Shown here: in pieces, positions 47,702 through 57,532 of the stretch
How the letters are laid out: every line of letters starts with the position of its first letter
Position numbering within the stretch: the stretch's first letter is position 1
Source of the DNA: Burkholderiaceae bacterium
GTDB lineage: Bacteria > Pseudomonadota > Gammaproteobacteria > Burkholderiales > Burkholderiaceae_A
Direction of reading: 5' to 3'
Length of the DNA stretch: 64,000 nucleotides
Assembly: GCA_004214155.1 (NCBI GenBank)
Contig: SGYQ01000006.1
Location: 38,184-102,183, forward strand
Notes under the pieces: model-generated
The model's database searches: none
Seen by the model: only the letters and a program-made list of their open reading frames with translations
Told to the model about the DNA's origin: nothing
Position numbers and translations under genes: made by a program

Positions 47702-49657
47702 TTAATCTCTTTTTACTTCTTTGAACTCAGCATCAACAACATCATCTACTTTTTTTTCTTCTCCACGCTCTTCCCCCGCGTTGACACCATTCACCGAATT
47801 TTCATCACTGGTAGATTGTGCTTCGCCTCCGGGCTTATTTGCTGCGATAGCCAGTTCACCCAACTTCTGGGCCGCGGCAGTTAGTGCCTCACTTGAACTC
47901 TCAATCTTTCCCTTATCCTCAGTTTTTACAGCCTCTTCACATTCTTTTATAGCAGATTCAACCTTTTCTCTTTCGCCCGGATTTAACTTCTCACCATGCT
48001 CCTCCAGCGAGGCCTTCACCGAGTGAATCAGAGCATCTGCCGTATTTTTGGCTCCGACCAACTCAACGCGAGCTTTGTCCTGCTCAGCATTCTCTTCAGC
48101 ATCGGTTACCATCTTATTAATCTCCTCTTCAGATAAACCTGAATTGGCTTTGATAGTAACTTTGTTCTCCTTTCCAGTAGCCTTGTCCTTAGCAGAAACG
48201 TGTAAAATCCCGTTTGCATCTATATCAAAAGTAACCTCGATTTGAGGAGTACCACGTGGTGCAGCGGATATACCTTCAAGATTAAATTCACCAAGAAGTT
48301 TGTTAGAGGTTGCTATTTCCCTTTCCCCCTGAAATACTTTAACCGTAACAGCAGGCTGATTATCCTCTGCGGTAGAAAAGACCTGAGAATATTTAGTGGG
48401 CACAGTAGTATTTTTTTGTATCATTTTAGTCATGACGCCACCAAGAGTCTCAATGCCTAGCGATAACGGCGTTACATCGAGTAATAAAACGTCAGATCTA
48501 TCGCCTGATAAAACCGCACCCTGCACAGCGGCGCCAGCAGCAACGGCTTCGTCAGGATTCACATCTCTACGTGGCTCCCTGCCAAAAAAGTTCTTAACTG
48601 CATCCTGGACCTTTGGCATACGAGTCATTCCACCCACTAAGACCACATCCTCGATATCTGAAGTTTGAAGCCCCGCATCAGCCAAAGCAACCTCACAAGG
48701 CTTTATGCTGTTTGCTATTAGATCATCTACTAAAGACTCTAGCTTAGCTCTGGTCAACTTAGTCGTTAAATGAACAGGCGCGCCGTTAGACATAGCGATG
48801 TAAGGCTCGTTTAATTCCGTTTGTTGGCTGGATGAGAGCTCGATTTTCGCCCGCTCTGCCGCCGCCTTGATTCGTTGTAAGGCGATCGGATCTTTAGACA
48901 AATCAACACCGTTCAACTTTTTAAATTCCTCAATAATGTGATCTATTATCCTCTGATCAAAATCCTCACCTCCTAAAAATGTATCTCCATTAGTAGAAAG
49001 TACCTCGAATTGCTTTTCTCCATCAACGTCCGCTATCTCGATAATTGAGATATCAAACGTGCCACCACCCAAATCGTAGACTGCGATCTTACGGTCTTTT
49101 TTGTCAGTCTTATCTAGCCCGAATGCAAGAGCAGCCGCTGTCGGCTCATTGATAATTCTCTTTACTTCCAATCCGGCTATTTTTCCTGCATCCTTAGTAG
49201 CTTGTCTTTGCGCATCATTAAAATACGCCGGAACAGTTATAACTGCCTCCGAAACATCTTGTCCCAGATAATCCTCTGCGGTTTTCTTCATTTTTCGAAG
49301 AACCTCGGCAGAAATTTGTGGCGGAGCTAGTTTCTCATCCCTGACGCCAACCCAAGCATCCCCATTCTCGGCTTTTACAATTTCAAACGGCATGAGTTCA
49401 ATATCCTTTTGAACCTCATCATCCTCATACCTTCGGCCGATCAACCTCTTGACTGCGTACACTGTGCTTTTAGGATTAGTTACGGCCTGCCGTTTGGCCG
49501 GTGCCCCAATCAAAATCTCACCGTCCTCCATGTAAGCAATTATCGAAGGCGTAGTTCTAGAACCTTCACTATTTTCAATAATTCGAGGTTTATCCCCTTC
49601 CATTACGGAAACACAACTATTCGTCGTTCCCAAATCAATTCCTATAACTTTACTCAT
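47702..49657 (-). CDS. dnaK: Chaperone DnaK (Hsp70)
   Basis: ATP-driven chaperone. Start [16 protein letters not shown] at ATG 49657, with AAAGGA upstream; the frame runs five codons further but that is not the family start. Phosphate loops and [21 protein letters not shown] and [10 protein letters not shown] are intact; C-terminal Gly/Glu-rich tail ends [11 protein letters not shown]. 651 residues. Operon with grpE upstream and dnaJ downstream. Confidence 0.98.
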   Translation of the reverse strand: MSKVIGIDLGTTNSCVSVMEGDKPRIIENSEGSRTTPSIIAYMEDGEILIGAPAKRQAVTNPKSTVYAVKRLIGRRYEDDEVQKDIELMPFEIVKAENGDAWVGVRDEKLAPPQISAEVLRKMKKTAEDYLGQDVSEAVITVPAYFNDAQRQATKDAGKIAGLEVKRIINEPTAAALAFGLDKTDKKDRKIAVYDLGGGTFDISIIEIADVDGEKQFEVLSTNGDTFLGGEDFDQRIIDHIIEEFKKLNGVDLSKDPIALQRIKAAAERAKIELSSSQQTELNEPYIAMSNGAPVHLTTKLTRAKLESLVDDLIANSIKPCEVALADAGLQTSDIEDVVLVGGMTRMPKVQDAVKNFFGREPRRDVNPDEAVAAGAAVQGAVLSGDRSDVLLLDVTPLSLGIETLGGVMTKMIQKNTTVPTKYSQVFSTAEDNQPAVTVKVFQGEREIATSNKLLGEFNLEGISAAPRGTPQIEVTFDIDANGILHVSAKDKATGKENKVTIKANSGLSEEEINKMVTDAEENAEQDKARVELVGAKNTADALIHSVKASLEEHGEKLNPGEREKVESAIKECEEAVKTEDKGKIESSSEALTAAAQKLGELAIAANKPGGEAQSTSDENSVNGVNAGEERGEEKKVDDVVDAEFKEVKRD

Positions 49658-49702
49658 AGTAATCCTTTCCAATACATTTTTCTGCTTTTCTCACTCTTAA
49701 AT

Positions 49703-50311
49703 TTAACCGGTGACTACCACAACTGCTGGACGGATAACCCGCCCAGAAATCTTATAACCCCTCTGCAAAACCTCAAAAATGACCCCTGAGCTGAGCTCTT
49801 CTTCGATTTCATCTAGAGGTTTTGTGGAAACAGCTTGATGCCAATTCGGGTCGAATTTCTCTCCAATTTCTGGCTGAACTACATCAATGTCGGCACGTTC
49901 AAAAGCCTGCTTAAGTTGTTTAAGAGTGAGCTCAACCCCTGCTTTAAGTTGTTCAAAGGTTTGGTCCCCAGTATTCAATGCTGTTTCAAGACTGTCAGCT
50001 ACAGATAACAAGCTAGTTGCAAACGACTCGATTGCAAACTTTCTCGCGTTTGTCACATCGTTAATTGACCTCTTTCGAATATTTTCAATCTCGGCTTGTA
50101 AACGAAGATTTCTATCCTTTTCTTGGTCAACTATTTTAGTTAGCTCATTAACTTTCTCCTTTGCACCTTCATCTGCTTCAGCGCTATTATCAGAGCTTAG
50201 AGAATCCTTATCCAAAGAGACAGAATCAAATCCGTGGGTTCCATCACTTTCTCCAAGCTCTAAACTCTCTGCGACCTCTTTATATGGATCCTTCTTATCT
50301 TTCGCAGTCAT
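49703..50311 (-). CDS. grpE: Nucleotide exchange factor GrpE
   Basis: Releases ADP from DnaK. Acidic, probably disordered N-terminal ~50 residues, a long coiled coil (EKDRNLRLQAEIENIRKRS), and the C-terminal beta domain (FDPNWHQAVSTK, VLQRGYKISGRVIRPAVVVV). 202 residues. Upstream of dnaK by ~45 bases. Confidence 0.96.
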   Translation of the reverse strand: MTAKDKKDPYKEVAESLELGESDGTHGFDSVSLDKDSLSSDNSAEADEGAKEKVNELTKIVDQEKDRNLRLQAEIENIRKRSINDVTNARKFAIESFATSLLSVADSLETALNTGDQTFEQLKAGVELTLKQLKQAFERADIDVVQPEIGEKFDPNWHQAVSTKPLDEIEEELSSGVIFEVLQRGYKISGRVIRPAVVVVTG

Positions 50312-50329
50312 GGCAACAAGCTTAAATTT

Positions 50330-50358
50330 TTCATAAGATAAGAGGTTGGGTCTTCAAG
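50330..50358 (-). promoter_or_regulatory. Possible promoter of grpE-dnaK-dnaJ
   Basis: Reading leftward, CTTGAA at 50358-50353 matches the -35 core of heat-shock (sigma-32) promoters; about 14 bases on, the -10 side lacks the CCCCAT core. A housekeeping reading is TTGAAG (50357-50352), 16 bases, TATGAA (50335-50330). Either would start transcription shortly before the grpE ATG at 50311. No CIRCE repeat in this gap. Confidence 0.3.
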
Positions 50359-50377
50359 TAAAATTTCAATAGTAAAA

Positions 50378-51499
50378 TTATTTTTTTGCACCAAGAAGTA
50401 GTGCTTTTTTTCTCTGTAGCAATAATTCCTTCTCTTTTTCATCCTCTTCTAACTCATTATTTCCCCAACCCTCTAAGTCGTCTAAAACGAGGCTATGAAT
50501 CAGTTTTATTGCATTTTCCGAGAAATTTAGACACGGAATATACCTGAAGTCAGAGCCACCCGCTTCGAGAAAATCTTCTCTCGCTTCCATGTTAATTTCT
50601 TCTAGTGTCTCGAGACAATCAGAAATAAAGCCAGGACAGATAACATGTAATTTTTTAATATTCCTCTCTCGAGCCAATTTGACTATAGTGGATGTGGTAT
50701 AAGGTTTTAACCATTCTGCCTTTCCAAACCTAGACTGAAAAGAAATTGTCCAATCACTGTCCTCAAGAGACAATTTTTCTGCTACCAATCGAGCCGTTTT
50801 ATGACATTGACAATGATAAGGATCTCCATCTTGCAAACTCCGTAATGGAACACCATGGAAACTGAACAAAAGTTGATCAGGTTTACCATTTCTTGACCAA
50901 TATTTTTCAATGTCACTGGCTATGGAGGCAATATACATGGGGTAATCATGGAACGATTTTCTCAATCTTAGGGAGGGAGGGTTTCTGAGTTTCGCGATAC
51001 TCTCAAAAACTTTGTCAAAGACGGTAGCCGTGGTACTACCGGAGTACTGTGGATAGAGAGGTAAAATGAACAGCTTTTGAACGTCCTGCCCCATCATTCT
51101 TAAAATAGCTGCATCTATGGATGGATTTCCATATCGCATCGCAAATTCGACTGCTATTTTTTTATTTGCCTCCGTCAGTACTCTCTTAAGCCCATTCAGC
51201 TGACCAATTGAATTTACCATGAGCGGAGAACCATCTTTAGTCCACACACTCGCGTACTTCTCCGCAGATTTTTTTGGCCTAATATTTAAAATAATCAGAT
51301 TCAGAATAGGCCACCAAATCAACCTAGGTATCTCCACAACACGTGGGTCCGATAGAAATTCTTTGAGATAAGGTCGCACAGCCGTCGGTGTTGGAGCCTC
51401 AGGAGTACCCAGATTAACCAGCAATACTCCTATCTTTTCAGGCCTTCCGTGCTCGTAATTAAGATTAGCAAGAAACTTTCTTGTACCCAACATGGTCAT
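50378..51499 (-). CDS. hemH: Ferrochelatase
   Basis: Inserts Fe2+ into protoporphyrin IX, last step of heme synthesis. Starts IGVLLVNLGTPEAPT, the metal-side His in FSFHGVPLRSL and the Glu in CLETLEEINME. I use the ATG at 51499, which lies one base after the hrcA stop; the frame extends further only by overlapping hrcA. 373 residues with a short charged C-terminal tail. The hrcA-hemH-grpE order is familiar from betaproteobacteria. Confidence 0.95.
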   Translation of the reverse strand: MTMLGTRKFLANLNYEHGRPEKIGVLLVNLGTPEAPTPTAVRPYLKEFLSDPRVVEIPRLIWWPILNLIILNIRPKKSAEKYASVWTKDGSPLMVNSIGQLNGLKRVLTEANKKIAVEFAMRYGNPSIDAAILRMMGQDVQKLFILPLYPQYSGSTTATVFDKVFESIAKLRNPPSLRLRKSFHDYPMYIASIASDIEKYWSRNGKPDQLLFSFHGVPLRSLQDGDPYHCQCHKTARLVAEKLSLEDSDWTISFQSRFGKAEWLKPYTTSTIVKLARERNIKKLHVICPGFISDCLETLEEINMEAREDFLEAGGSDFRYIPCLNFSENAIKLIHSLVLDDLEGWGNNELEEDEKEKELLLQRKKALLLGAKK

Positions 51500-51500
51500 T

Positions 51501-52541
51501 TTATGGATTGTTTTCGATGAAATTTTCTTGTTGGGCAATTGATAATGACACTAACTTTGCCGTAACATCAACAAGCGACACTACCCTCTGGAACTCCATC
51601 CTAGTTGGCCCTATTACACCGAGACTACCAACCACTTTCCCATTCACTATACAAGGAGAAGCTACGATAGATAGACAATCTTCTGGCATCAAAGCCGATT
51701 CACCTCCAATAAAAATTCTTACTCCTTTCGAATTAGAACAAATAGATTGCAACAGGTTAATTATTTGTGTCTTTTGCGCTAGAAGTTTGTACAAGTTCCT
51801 CAATTTACTGGCATTCTCAGATAATTCTGTTAGGTCAAAAAGATGGTCCTGACCAGAAATGACGACTGACTCTTCTGTTTCTCCCAAAACGGTATTGCCT
51901 TCATCGACAATTTTTTTTAATAGGCCACCCAAATCCTCTCTGTGCTGGCTTAACTCCTTCATAACTTTACGCTTTACCTCCCCAAAGGTAAGCCCTGAAA
52001 ACTTATTTGTTATGTAATTAGAAGCTTCTTGCAACTGACCCTGGGAGTAACTTTTATCAAGACTGAATATTTTATTCAAGACCTCTCCTTCGGGGGTAAC
52101 GAATATGAGCAAAACTTTTGCTTCTGACAATTTTAGAAACTCCAATTGCCTGAAGGATTTACGTTTTCTAGTAGTAGAGACAACTCCAGCAAATTTAGAC
52201 AAACTTGACAATAGATTTGCTGCCTGATTGATGATTTTTCCAGGGGCATCAATACTTAAAGCATTTTTGATGTACCTAACCTCATGTAGTTTCATAGACT
52301 CAACGGTAAGCAAACTGTCAACGAAAAACCGATAACCTTTGATAGTCGGGACCCGCCCAGCAGAAGTATAAGGACTTTTTACCATTCCCATACCCTCCAA
52401 ATCAGACATCACGTTCCTAACTGTAGCTGCGGAAATCTCTAATTTTGAGGACTCCGCAATAGCTTTTGAGCCAATGGGTTGACCTTCTTTAACATACTGC
52501 TCTATAAGAGTCTTCAAAAGTTTTCTGTAGCGGTTGTCCAT
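51501..52541 (-). CDS. hrcA: Heat-inducible transcription repressor HrcA
   Basis: Represses chaperone operons by binding CIRCE repeats. N-terminal winged helix (LIEQYVKEGQPIGSKAIAE, ISAATVRNVMSDLEGMG, TSAGRVPTIKGYRFFVD), then the GAF-like domain (IFIGGESAL) and the C-terminal GVIGPTRMEFQRVV. 346 residues. No CIRCE is visible upstream of hrcA, grpE, dnaK or dnaJ here, so its target may be groESL elsewhere. Divergent from nadK across 52 bases. Confidence 0.95.
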   Translation of the reverse strand: MDNRYRKLLKTLIEQYVKEGQPIGSKAIAESSKLEISAATVRNVMSDLEGMGMVKSPYTSAGRVPTIKGYRFFVDSLLTVESMKLHEVRYIKNALSIDAPGKIINQAANLLSSLSKFAGVVSTTRKRKSFRQLEFLKLSEAKVLLIFVTPEGEVLNKIFSLDKSYSQGQLQEASNYITNKFSGLTFGEVKRKVMKELSQHREDLGGLLKKIVDEGNTVLGETEESVVISGQDHLFDLTELSENASKLRNLYKLLAQKTQIINLLQSICSNSKGVRIFIGGESALMPEDCLSIVASPCIVNGKVVGSLGVIGPTRMEFQRVVSLVDVTAKLVSLSIAQQENFIENNP

Positions 52542-52593
52542 TTTAATTTAAACTTTAAGAAATGCGAAACAAATAACCTTTTCTATATCAATA

Positions 52594-53538
52594 ATGACCA
52601 CAAAGTATTCATCGATAGGAATTTTTTGTAAACCAAATTTGCCTGATTCGACGCTACTCTTTACTGTCGACGCTATATTATCAACAATATATAGTATAGA
52701 GCGCAACTGTACTGTTTACATTGAAACTGAGACTGCACAATGTGTTTCAATGGATTGCAGCAACGAATTATATAAAAATATTAATGTTGGGACATTCGAT
52801 GAAATAAAAAATTCCGTTGACCTTGCGATAGCTATTGGCGGAGATGGAACCTTGTTAGGTCTTGCAAGACAATTTGCCCAATATGAAGCTCATGTTATCG
52901 GAATAAACCAAGGACGTTTAGGTTTTACAACTGACCTTGATGAAACCGATATTAAGAATGAATTAGGGTCCTTACTTCTTGACGGAGGGAATATCGAAGA
53001 AAGAGACATGATAAACGTAAGCGTTATGAGGCAATCCGGCGCTAAAACAAATAAAGTTTTTTTCAGTGGCTTAGCCCTAAATGATGCAGTTGTGAATAGG
53101 GCTGCTATTAGTAATATGGTTGAACTAGATGTCTGGGTAGAAAATTCTTTTTTGCATTCAATGCGTGGAGATGGATTGGTAATATGCACTCCCACTGGTT
53201 CAACCGCTTACGCACTCTCTGTCAATGGGCCAATTATACACCCTCAACTTTCTTGCTTTGGTTTGGTTCCTATTGCATCGCAGGCTCTATCGAGCAGACC
53301 TATATCAATTCCCGCAGACATGGAAATAACAGTCGTAATAAAAAACGGGCCCGGCACCGTTCTTCACTGCGATATGCAGACTTTTACTGAGTTGCAGGAT
53401 GGAGATAGGATAGTCGTCAAGAAATCTATCCATAAGGCAAAAATGTTGCATCCAAAAACCTACGACTATTTTTCACTGTTAAGAAAAAAACTTCGCTGGA
53501 ATATCAATCCACAACGTATTGATAATAATCCTTCATAA
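52594..53538 (+). CDS. nadK: NAD kinase
   Basis: Phosphorylates NAD to NADP. The signature AIGGDGTLLGLAR is at about residues 74-86, followed by INQGRLGFTTDL and RGDGLVICTPTGSTAYALS. 314 residues, slightly longer than E. coli (292). Standard position divergent from hrcA and upstream of recN. No Shine-Dalgarno of note. Confidence 0.96.
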   Translation: MTTKYSSIGIFCKPNLPDSTLLFTVDAILSTIYSIERNCTVYIETETAQCVSMDCSNELYKNINVGTFDEIKNSVDLAIAIGGDGTLLGLARQFAQYEAHVIGINQGRLGFTTDLDETDIKNELGSLLLDGGNIEERDMINVSVMRQSGAKTNKVFFSGLALNDAVVNRAAISNMVELDVWVENSFLHSMRGDGLVICTPTGSTAYALSVNGPIIHPQLSCFGLVPIASQALSSRPISIPADMEITVVIKNGPGTVLHCDMQTFTELQDGDRIVVKKSIHKAKMLHPKTYDYFSLLRKKLRWNINPQRIDNNPS

Positions 53539-53550
53539 CAATAACCCGAT

Positions 53551-55236
53551 ATGTTAAGGAACTTAGAAATCTCGAACTTTGTTTTTGTTGAAAACCTTTC
53601 TTTGGAGTTCGCTTCAGGTTTTAATATTTTTTCTGGGGAAACCGGATCAGGAAAATCAATAATCATAGACGCATTGGCAATCCTGCTAGGCAAACGAGCT
53701 ACATTAATGAAAATAAGAGAGGGTTGTGACCGCGCAGTCATTAGCGCGTTTTTTGAAATACCAACAAAAAGCGAAGAAATACGAGTTAAACAATGGTTTA
53801 AAGAGCACTCCTTCGATGAAAATTTCAGCGAAATACTTTTAAGACGGGTTCTAGATAAAGCAGGCAAATCCCGCTCATGGGTAAATGGTCAACTCTGTGC
53901 ACTTAATCAAATTAAGGAACTTGGAGACTTATTAGTTGAAATAAATGGACAACATGCTCATCAAAAACTAATGTCACAATCTTTTCAAAGAGATACACTT
54001 GACGAGTTTGCTAACCTTAAAACTGATATTAAAAACTTAAGAGCTTTGTGGTTCGAATGGCAAAGATCAAACGATGAATTGATTTCCATGAAGCGTGCCC
54101 AAAAAGAAATAAACGAAAAAAAAGTAAGCCTAAGTTGGAAAGTCCAAGAGCTTGAAAATCTTGGGCTCGAATATGGAGAATGGGAAATACTTTCAACTGA
54201 TCACAAGAAATTAGGTCAAATGTCCGATCTCTTATCTACATTTTCAAGCGCCAGAATTGCACTAGACTCTGAGAATGGGGTTATAAGAACGCTTGAGTCG
54301 ACCGCCGCTGAATTGAGAGAAATTAGCGAGTTTGATCCCACATTAAATGAAGTTTGTGATTTACTGGAAAAAGGAACAATCGAAGTACAAGAAGCTTTTA
54401 TTGCTCTGAGAAAATGCGAAAAGGAGGCTGAGATTGATGAGGATCGTGCGACCGATATCGAAAAACGGTTCAGTGATGTTATGAATGTTTCTCACAAGGT
54501 TAGAGAAAGACCGCATAAACTTTTCGCACTCCATGAAGAGTTAAAAAAAGAATTTTCACAACTAGAGAAAGAGACAGACATAAAAGGGTTAGAAATTTCG
54601 GTTGATAAATTAAAAACTGAATATTTTTCTCATGCAAAACACCTTTCAGAGAGAAGGACAGAAAAGGCAAAAGAATTTAGTTCCTTAGTGACTCAATGGT
54701 TGAAAAAATTATCAATGGGAAATTTTGTTTTTGATGCAATGGTTACAGGAACGGCCGATCCGGGACCCCTTGGAACAGATGAAGTTTTTTTTTCCATTTC
54801 CCAATTTAGAGGATCCAGTAAGCACAAAATTAATCAAAGTGCTTCGGGTGGGGAACTGTCAAGGATAATGCTCGCCATAACAATGGCACTTTCTAAAATA
54901 GCTCGGACCCCCACTATAATTTTCGATGAAATTGATGCAGGTATCGGAGGAAACGCCGCAGATAGCGTCGGAGAAGTATTAAAGCAACTAGGGACGGAAC
55001 AACAAATATTTTGCATTACACATCTACCTCAAATCGCAGCTAGAGGCGAGAATCATTTTTCAATAAGAAAACTCAGCGAAAATGGCAAAATCCCCGTAAC
55101 AGAAATAAGATATTTGAACTCCCATGATAGGGTGGATGAGATAGCACGCATGCTTGGCAACGAGTTTTCGACGGAAACCTCCGTTAAGCACGCCACATCG
55201 CTTCTTCTTACTCATGGGAAAAATGTAGTCAACTAA
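53551..55236 (+). CDS. recN: DNA repair protein RecN
   Basis: SMC-like ATPase acting in double-strand break repair. Walker A in FSGETGSGKSIIIDAL near residue 35, a long coiled-coil middle, ABC signature SASGGELSRIMLA and Walker B TIIFDEIDAGIGG. 561 residues, complete. 12 bases after nadK, so cotranscribed. Its last 8 bases overlap the convergent dapB gene. Confidence 0.96.
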   Translation: MLRNLEISNFVFVENLSLEFASGFNIFSGETGSGKSIIIDALAILLGKRATLMKIREGCDRAVISAFFEIPTKSEEIRVKQWFKEHSFDENFSEILLRRVLDKAGKSRSWVNGQLCALNQIKELGDLLVEINGQHAHQKLMSQSFQRDTLDEFANLKTDIKNLRALWFEWQRSNDELISMKRAQKEINEKKVSLSWKVQELENLGLEYGEWEILSTDHKKLGQMSDLLSTFSSARIALDSENGVIRTLESTAAELREISEFDPTLNEVCDLLEKGTIEVQEAFIALRKCEKEAEIDEDRATDIEKRFSDVMNVSHKVRERPHKLFALHEELKKEFSQLEKETDIKGLEISVDKLKTEYFSHAKHLSERRTEKAKEFSSLVTQWLKKLSMGNFVFDAMVTGTADPGPLGTDEVFFSISQFRGSSKHKINQSASGGELSRIMLAITMALSKIARTPTIIFDEIDAGIGGNAADSVGEVLKQLGTEQQIFCITHLPQIAARGENHFSIRKLSENGKIPVTEIRYLNSHDRVDEIARMLGNEFSTETSVKHATSLLLTHGKNVVN

Positions 55237-56047
55237 TTACATCGTCCATCCCGAAAAATCCCGGGTTATTTTTTTTTGATAAAAACCTGGCGGCCTCTAG
55301 GGCTCCTAATGCATAACCTTTTCTGGAGTTTGAATTATGGGTAATTTCAATCTGTTCCCCATTTCCGGCAAAGATAACCTTGTGTTGACCAACTATGTCG
55401 CCTCCCCTAACCACAGAAAAACCAATTTCCCCGTGTCCCCTATTCGTTTTTCTACCATTTCTCGAAAAGCAAAAAGAATCTTCAGGGTTCAACCCTAAAG
55501 CATCTGCAATAATCGAACCCATCTTTAAAGCAGTACCTGAAGGGGCATCTAATTTATCTCTGTGATGAGCTTCAAAAATCTCAACATCATAATTGTCACT
55601 AAAATGCTTAACAGCTTCTTTTACAATAGCAAAAACTTTATTGACCCCTAAACTCATATTTGGAGCAAACAAAATTGGAATAGTTTTTGAAGCTTGCCTA
55701 AGAAGCAAGAGCTCCTTTTCCGAAAATCCTGTTGTACCTATGACCATCCCTATTGATTTAGACACACATATTTCAAGCATCTTGATTGTATTTTTTGGAT
55801 TGGAAAAATCAATCAAAACTATATTATTTTGACTTTTGAAACTAATACTAGCTGCATTATCGGTTATTGTGATTCCAGAATTCTGCCCAATAAACTTGAC
55901 AGCGTCTTGACCAATCTTAACGCAATTTTCATGTTCTAAAGCGCCTATCAATCGAAACTCATCATTTTCCATAACAAGTTTTAGAATTTCTCTACCCATC
56001 CTTCCAGAGGCTCCGGATAAAATTAAATCTACTGGATTGCTTTCCAA
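55229..56047 (-). CDS. dapB: 4-hydroxy-tetrahydrodipicolinate reductase
   Basis: Lysine/diaminopimelate synthesis. Nucleotide loop LSGASGRMGREI, GTTGFSEKE, catalytic His pair and Lys in EAHHRDKLDAPSGTAL. 272 residues. The start appears to be TTG at 56047, with an AGGAG about 11 bases upstream, a long spacing. 14 bases follow the bamE stop on the same strand. Confidence 0.95.
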   Translation of the reverse strand: MESNPVDLILSGASGRMGREILKLVMENDEFRLIGALEHENCVKIGQDAVKFIGQNSGITITDNAASISFKSQNNIVLIDFSNPKNTIKMLEICVSKSIGMVIGTTGFSEKELLLLRQASKTIPILFAPNMSLGVNKVFAIVKEAVKHFSDNYDVEIFEAHHRDKLDAPSGTALKMGSIIADALGLNPEDSFCFSRNGRKTNRGHGEIGFSVVRGGDIVGQHKVIFAGNGEQIEITHNSNSRKGYALGALEAARFLSKKNNPGFFGMDDVIS

Positions 56048-56061
56048 GTTATTACAATCTC

Positions 56062-56499
56062 CTAATATCTCCGTGTAGTTATTTCAAGGTCTCCCGATTG
56101 TTCATCAATTGGACTACCTTCCCATGCAACAACTCGATCATTTTCAAACATCACTATAAATCTGTGTATTACTCGCTTACCACTGCCACGGTTTATCAAA
56201 AAGATATAATCCCACCGATTCTTTCTGAAGGGGTCTGAAATCAGAGGGGTGCCTAGTATAGCTCGAACCTGGTCCCTTGATTGACCTTTTGACAAATTTG
56301 ACACCATGCTATTTGTTACATAATTACCTTGAACTATATCAACTTTGTACGGTTTTAACTTTGCCGGTAGTCTTTCTGCAAATCTATCAAAAAGTTGCTT
56401 TTTTGATTGTTTTTTTTCCAAACCACCTGGAATAGACTCACAGGATGCCGAAAAAATAAGAACAATCAGTGTCAAATAAACGGAAAAAAGTCTGCGCAT
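56062..56499 (-). CDS. bamE: Outer membrane assembly lipoprotein BamE (SmpA/OmlA)
   Basis: Small lipoprotein of the outer-membrane protein assembly complex. Signal peptide ends in lipobox FSASC near residue 20. The family core is present: VDIVQGNYVT, MVSNLSKGQSRDQVRAILGTPLISDPF and RWDYIF. 145 residues. Divergent from fur, the usual arrangement in beta/gammaproteobacteria. Confidence 0.94.
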   Translation of the reverse strand: MRRLFSVYLTLIVLIFSASCESIPGGLEKKQSKKQLFDRFAERLPAKLKPYKVDIVQGNYVTNSMVSNLSKGQSRDQVRAILGTPLISDPFRKNRWDYIFLINRGSGKRVIHRFIVMFENDRVVAWEGSPIDEQSGDLEITTRRY

Positions 56500-56537
56500 T
56501 CTATTTTTTATTAATAACGATCCCTTATTATATAGGC

Positions 56538-56981
56538 ATGGAACAAAAATATCCTTTTGAAAATGAAATTCGAAATTTGGGATTAAAGGTTACAGGCCCT
56601 AGACTGAAGATACTTTCAATTTTTGAGGAGTCGAAATCGAGACATCTTTCAGCAGAAGATGTCTACCAGGCACTAAAAACAAAGTCCTCTGAGGTCGGTA
56701 TGGCAACGGTCTACCGTGCATTGTCTAACTTTGAGAAGGCTGGAATTTTAGTAAAGTCAACTTTTGAGGATGGTAAAGCTGTTTTTGAGATTAACGAGGG
56801 TATTCATCATGACCACCTGATCTGTATGGAATGTGGCGAAGTCGAAGAGTTTGTAGATGAAGAAATAGAGCGTAGACAAAAGCAAATAGCTATCAAGAAA
56901 GGGTTTACACTTAAGAATCACAGTTTGGCTTTATATGGTTCCTGTAATAAACTCAATTGTGCGCACAAATCAGAAAAATAA
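56538..56981 (+). CDS. fur: Ferric uptake regulator Fur
   Basis: Iron-responsive repressor. N-terminal winged helix (GLKVTGPRLKILSIFEE, LSAEDVYQALK, VGMATVYRALSNFEKAGIL), metal site HHDHLICMECGEVEEF with a Cys pair, and a second C-terminal Cys. 147 residues. I use ATG 56538; the frame extends into bamE antisense but without family sequence. Only 38 bases separate it from the divergent bamE start, and AGG is nearly adjacent to the ATG, so the leader is very short. Confidence 0.95.
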   Translation: MEQKYPFENEIRNLGLKVTGPRLKILSIFEESKSRHLSAEDVYQALKTKSSEVGMATVYRALSNFEKAGILVKSTFEDGKAVFEINEGIHHDHLICMECGEVEEFVDEEIERRQKQIAIKKGFTLKNHSLALYGSCNKLNCAHKSEK

Positions 56982-56989
56982 GTTTAACT

Positions 56990-57190
56990 ATGCAAAGAGA
57001 GCTTAACACTTTAGAAGAACGGGTTTTAGAGCTTATATCACTAAATGAGCGCCTTAGAAAAGTCAACAATCATTTGGTTTCCCAACTTAATAAGAAGTTA
57101 GATGAGTGCGAGATGTTGCAAAAAAAAGTTGATCTTTCTAAAACATCCTTGATGCGTATTCAAAAAAAATACTTTGATGAATATAAATAA
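56990..57190 (+). CDS. ZapB-like coiled-coil cell-division protein (TIGR02449-like)
   Basis: A 66-residue, almost entirely helical protein with heptad leucines (LNTLEERVLELISLNERLR, then LVSQLNKKLDECEMLQ). No signal peptide. Starts at ATG 56990, 8 bases after the fur stop, and lies just upstream of zapA, the position of short ZapB-like proteins in betaproteobacteria. Identification rests on size, coiled coil and neighbour. Confidence 0.75.
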   Translation: MQRELNTLEERVLELISLNERLRKVNNHLVSQLNKKLDECEMLQKKVDLSKTSLMRIQKKYFDEYK

Positions 57191-57234
57191 GCTTTTGGTA
57201 AAAAGGCTCATTTTTTCTTAACAAGGATACTTCG

Positions 57235-57525
57235 ATGAAGGTTTTAGAATTCGAAATATTAGAGAGAAAATATCAGATTTCATGTCCTGACAAAGAGGAA
57301 GAAATCTTAAAAGCTTGTGTAACTTTAGTAGATTCTCGAATGAAAGCTTTGAAAACGCAAGGGAAACTTTACAGCACAGAAAAAATAGCAATTATGGTTG
57401 CGTTAACCCTAGCAAAGGATTTTTTGAAGGTTGGTGGAGCTAACGGCGATGAAAGTAGCGAGAAAATTGTAGAATTAACTAACACAATAGAAAAAGCACT
57501 AGCCCCTCAAGATAAGTTGTTCTGA
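57235..57525 (+). CDS. zapA: Cell division protein ZapA
   Basis: Promotes FtsZ bundling. N-terminal FEILERKYQISCPDKEEEILKA and the following helix LVDSRMKALK match ZapA; the C-terminal half is helical. 96 residues. AAGGA 7 bases before the ATG. The 6S RNA gene often found downstream of zapA is not here: lgt ends 7 bases later on the other strand. Confidence 0.9.
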   Translation: MKVLEFEILERKYQISCPDKEEEILKACVTLVDSRMKALKTQGKLYSTEKIAIMVALTLAKDFLKVGGANGDESSEKIVELTNTIEKALAPQDKLF

Positions 57526-57532
57526 AAACCCC

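Noticed and set aside
57526..57532. 6S RNA gene expected downstream of zapA
   Set aside because: Only 7 bases separate zapA from lgt, so it cannot be here.
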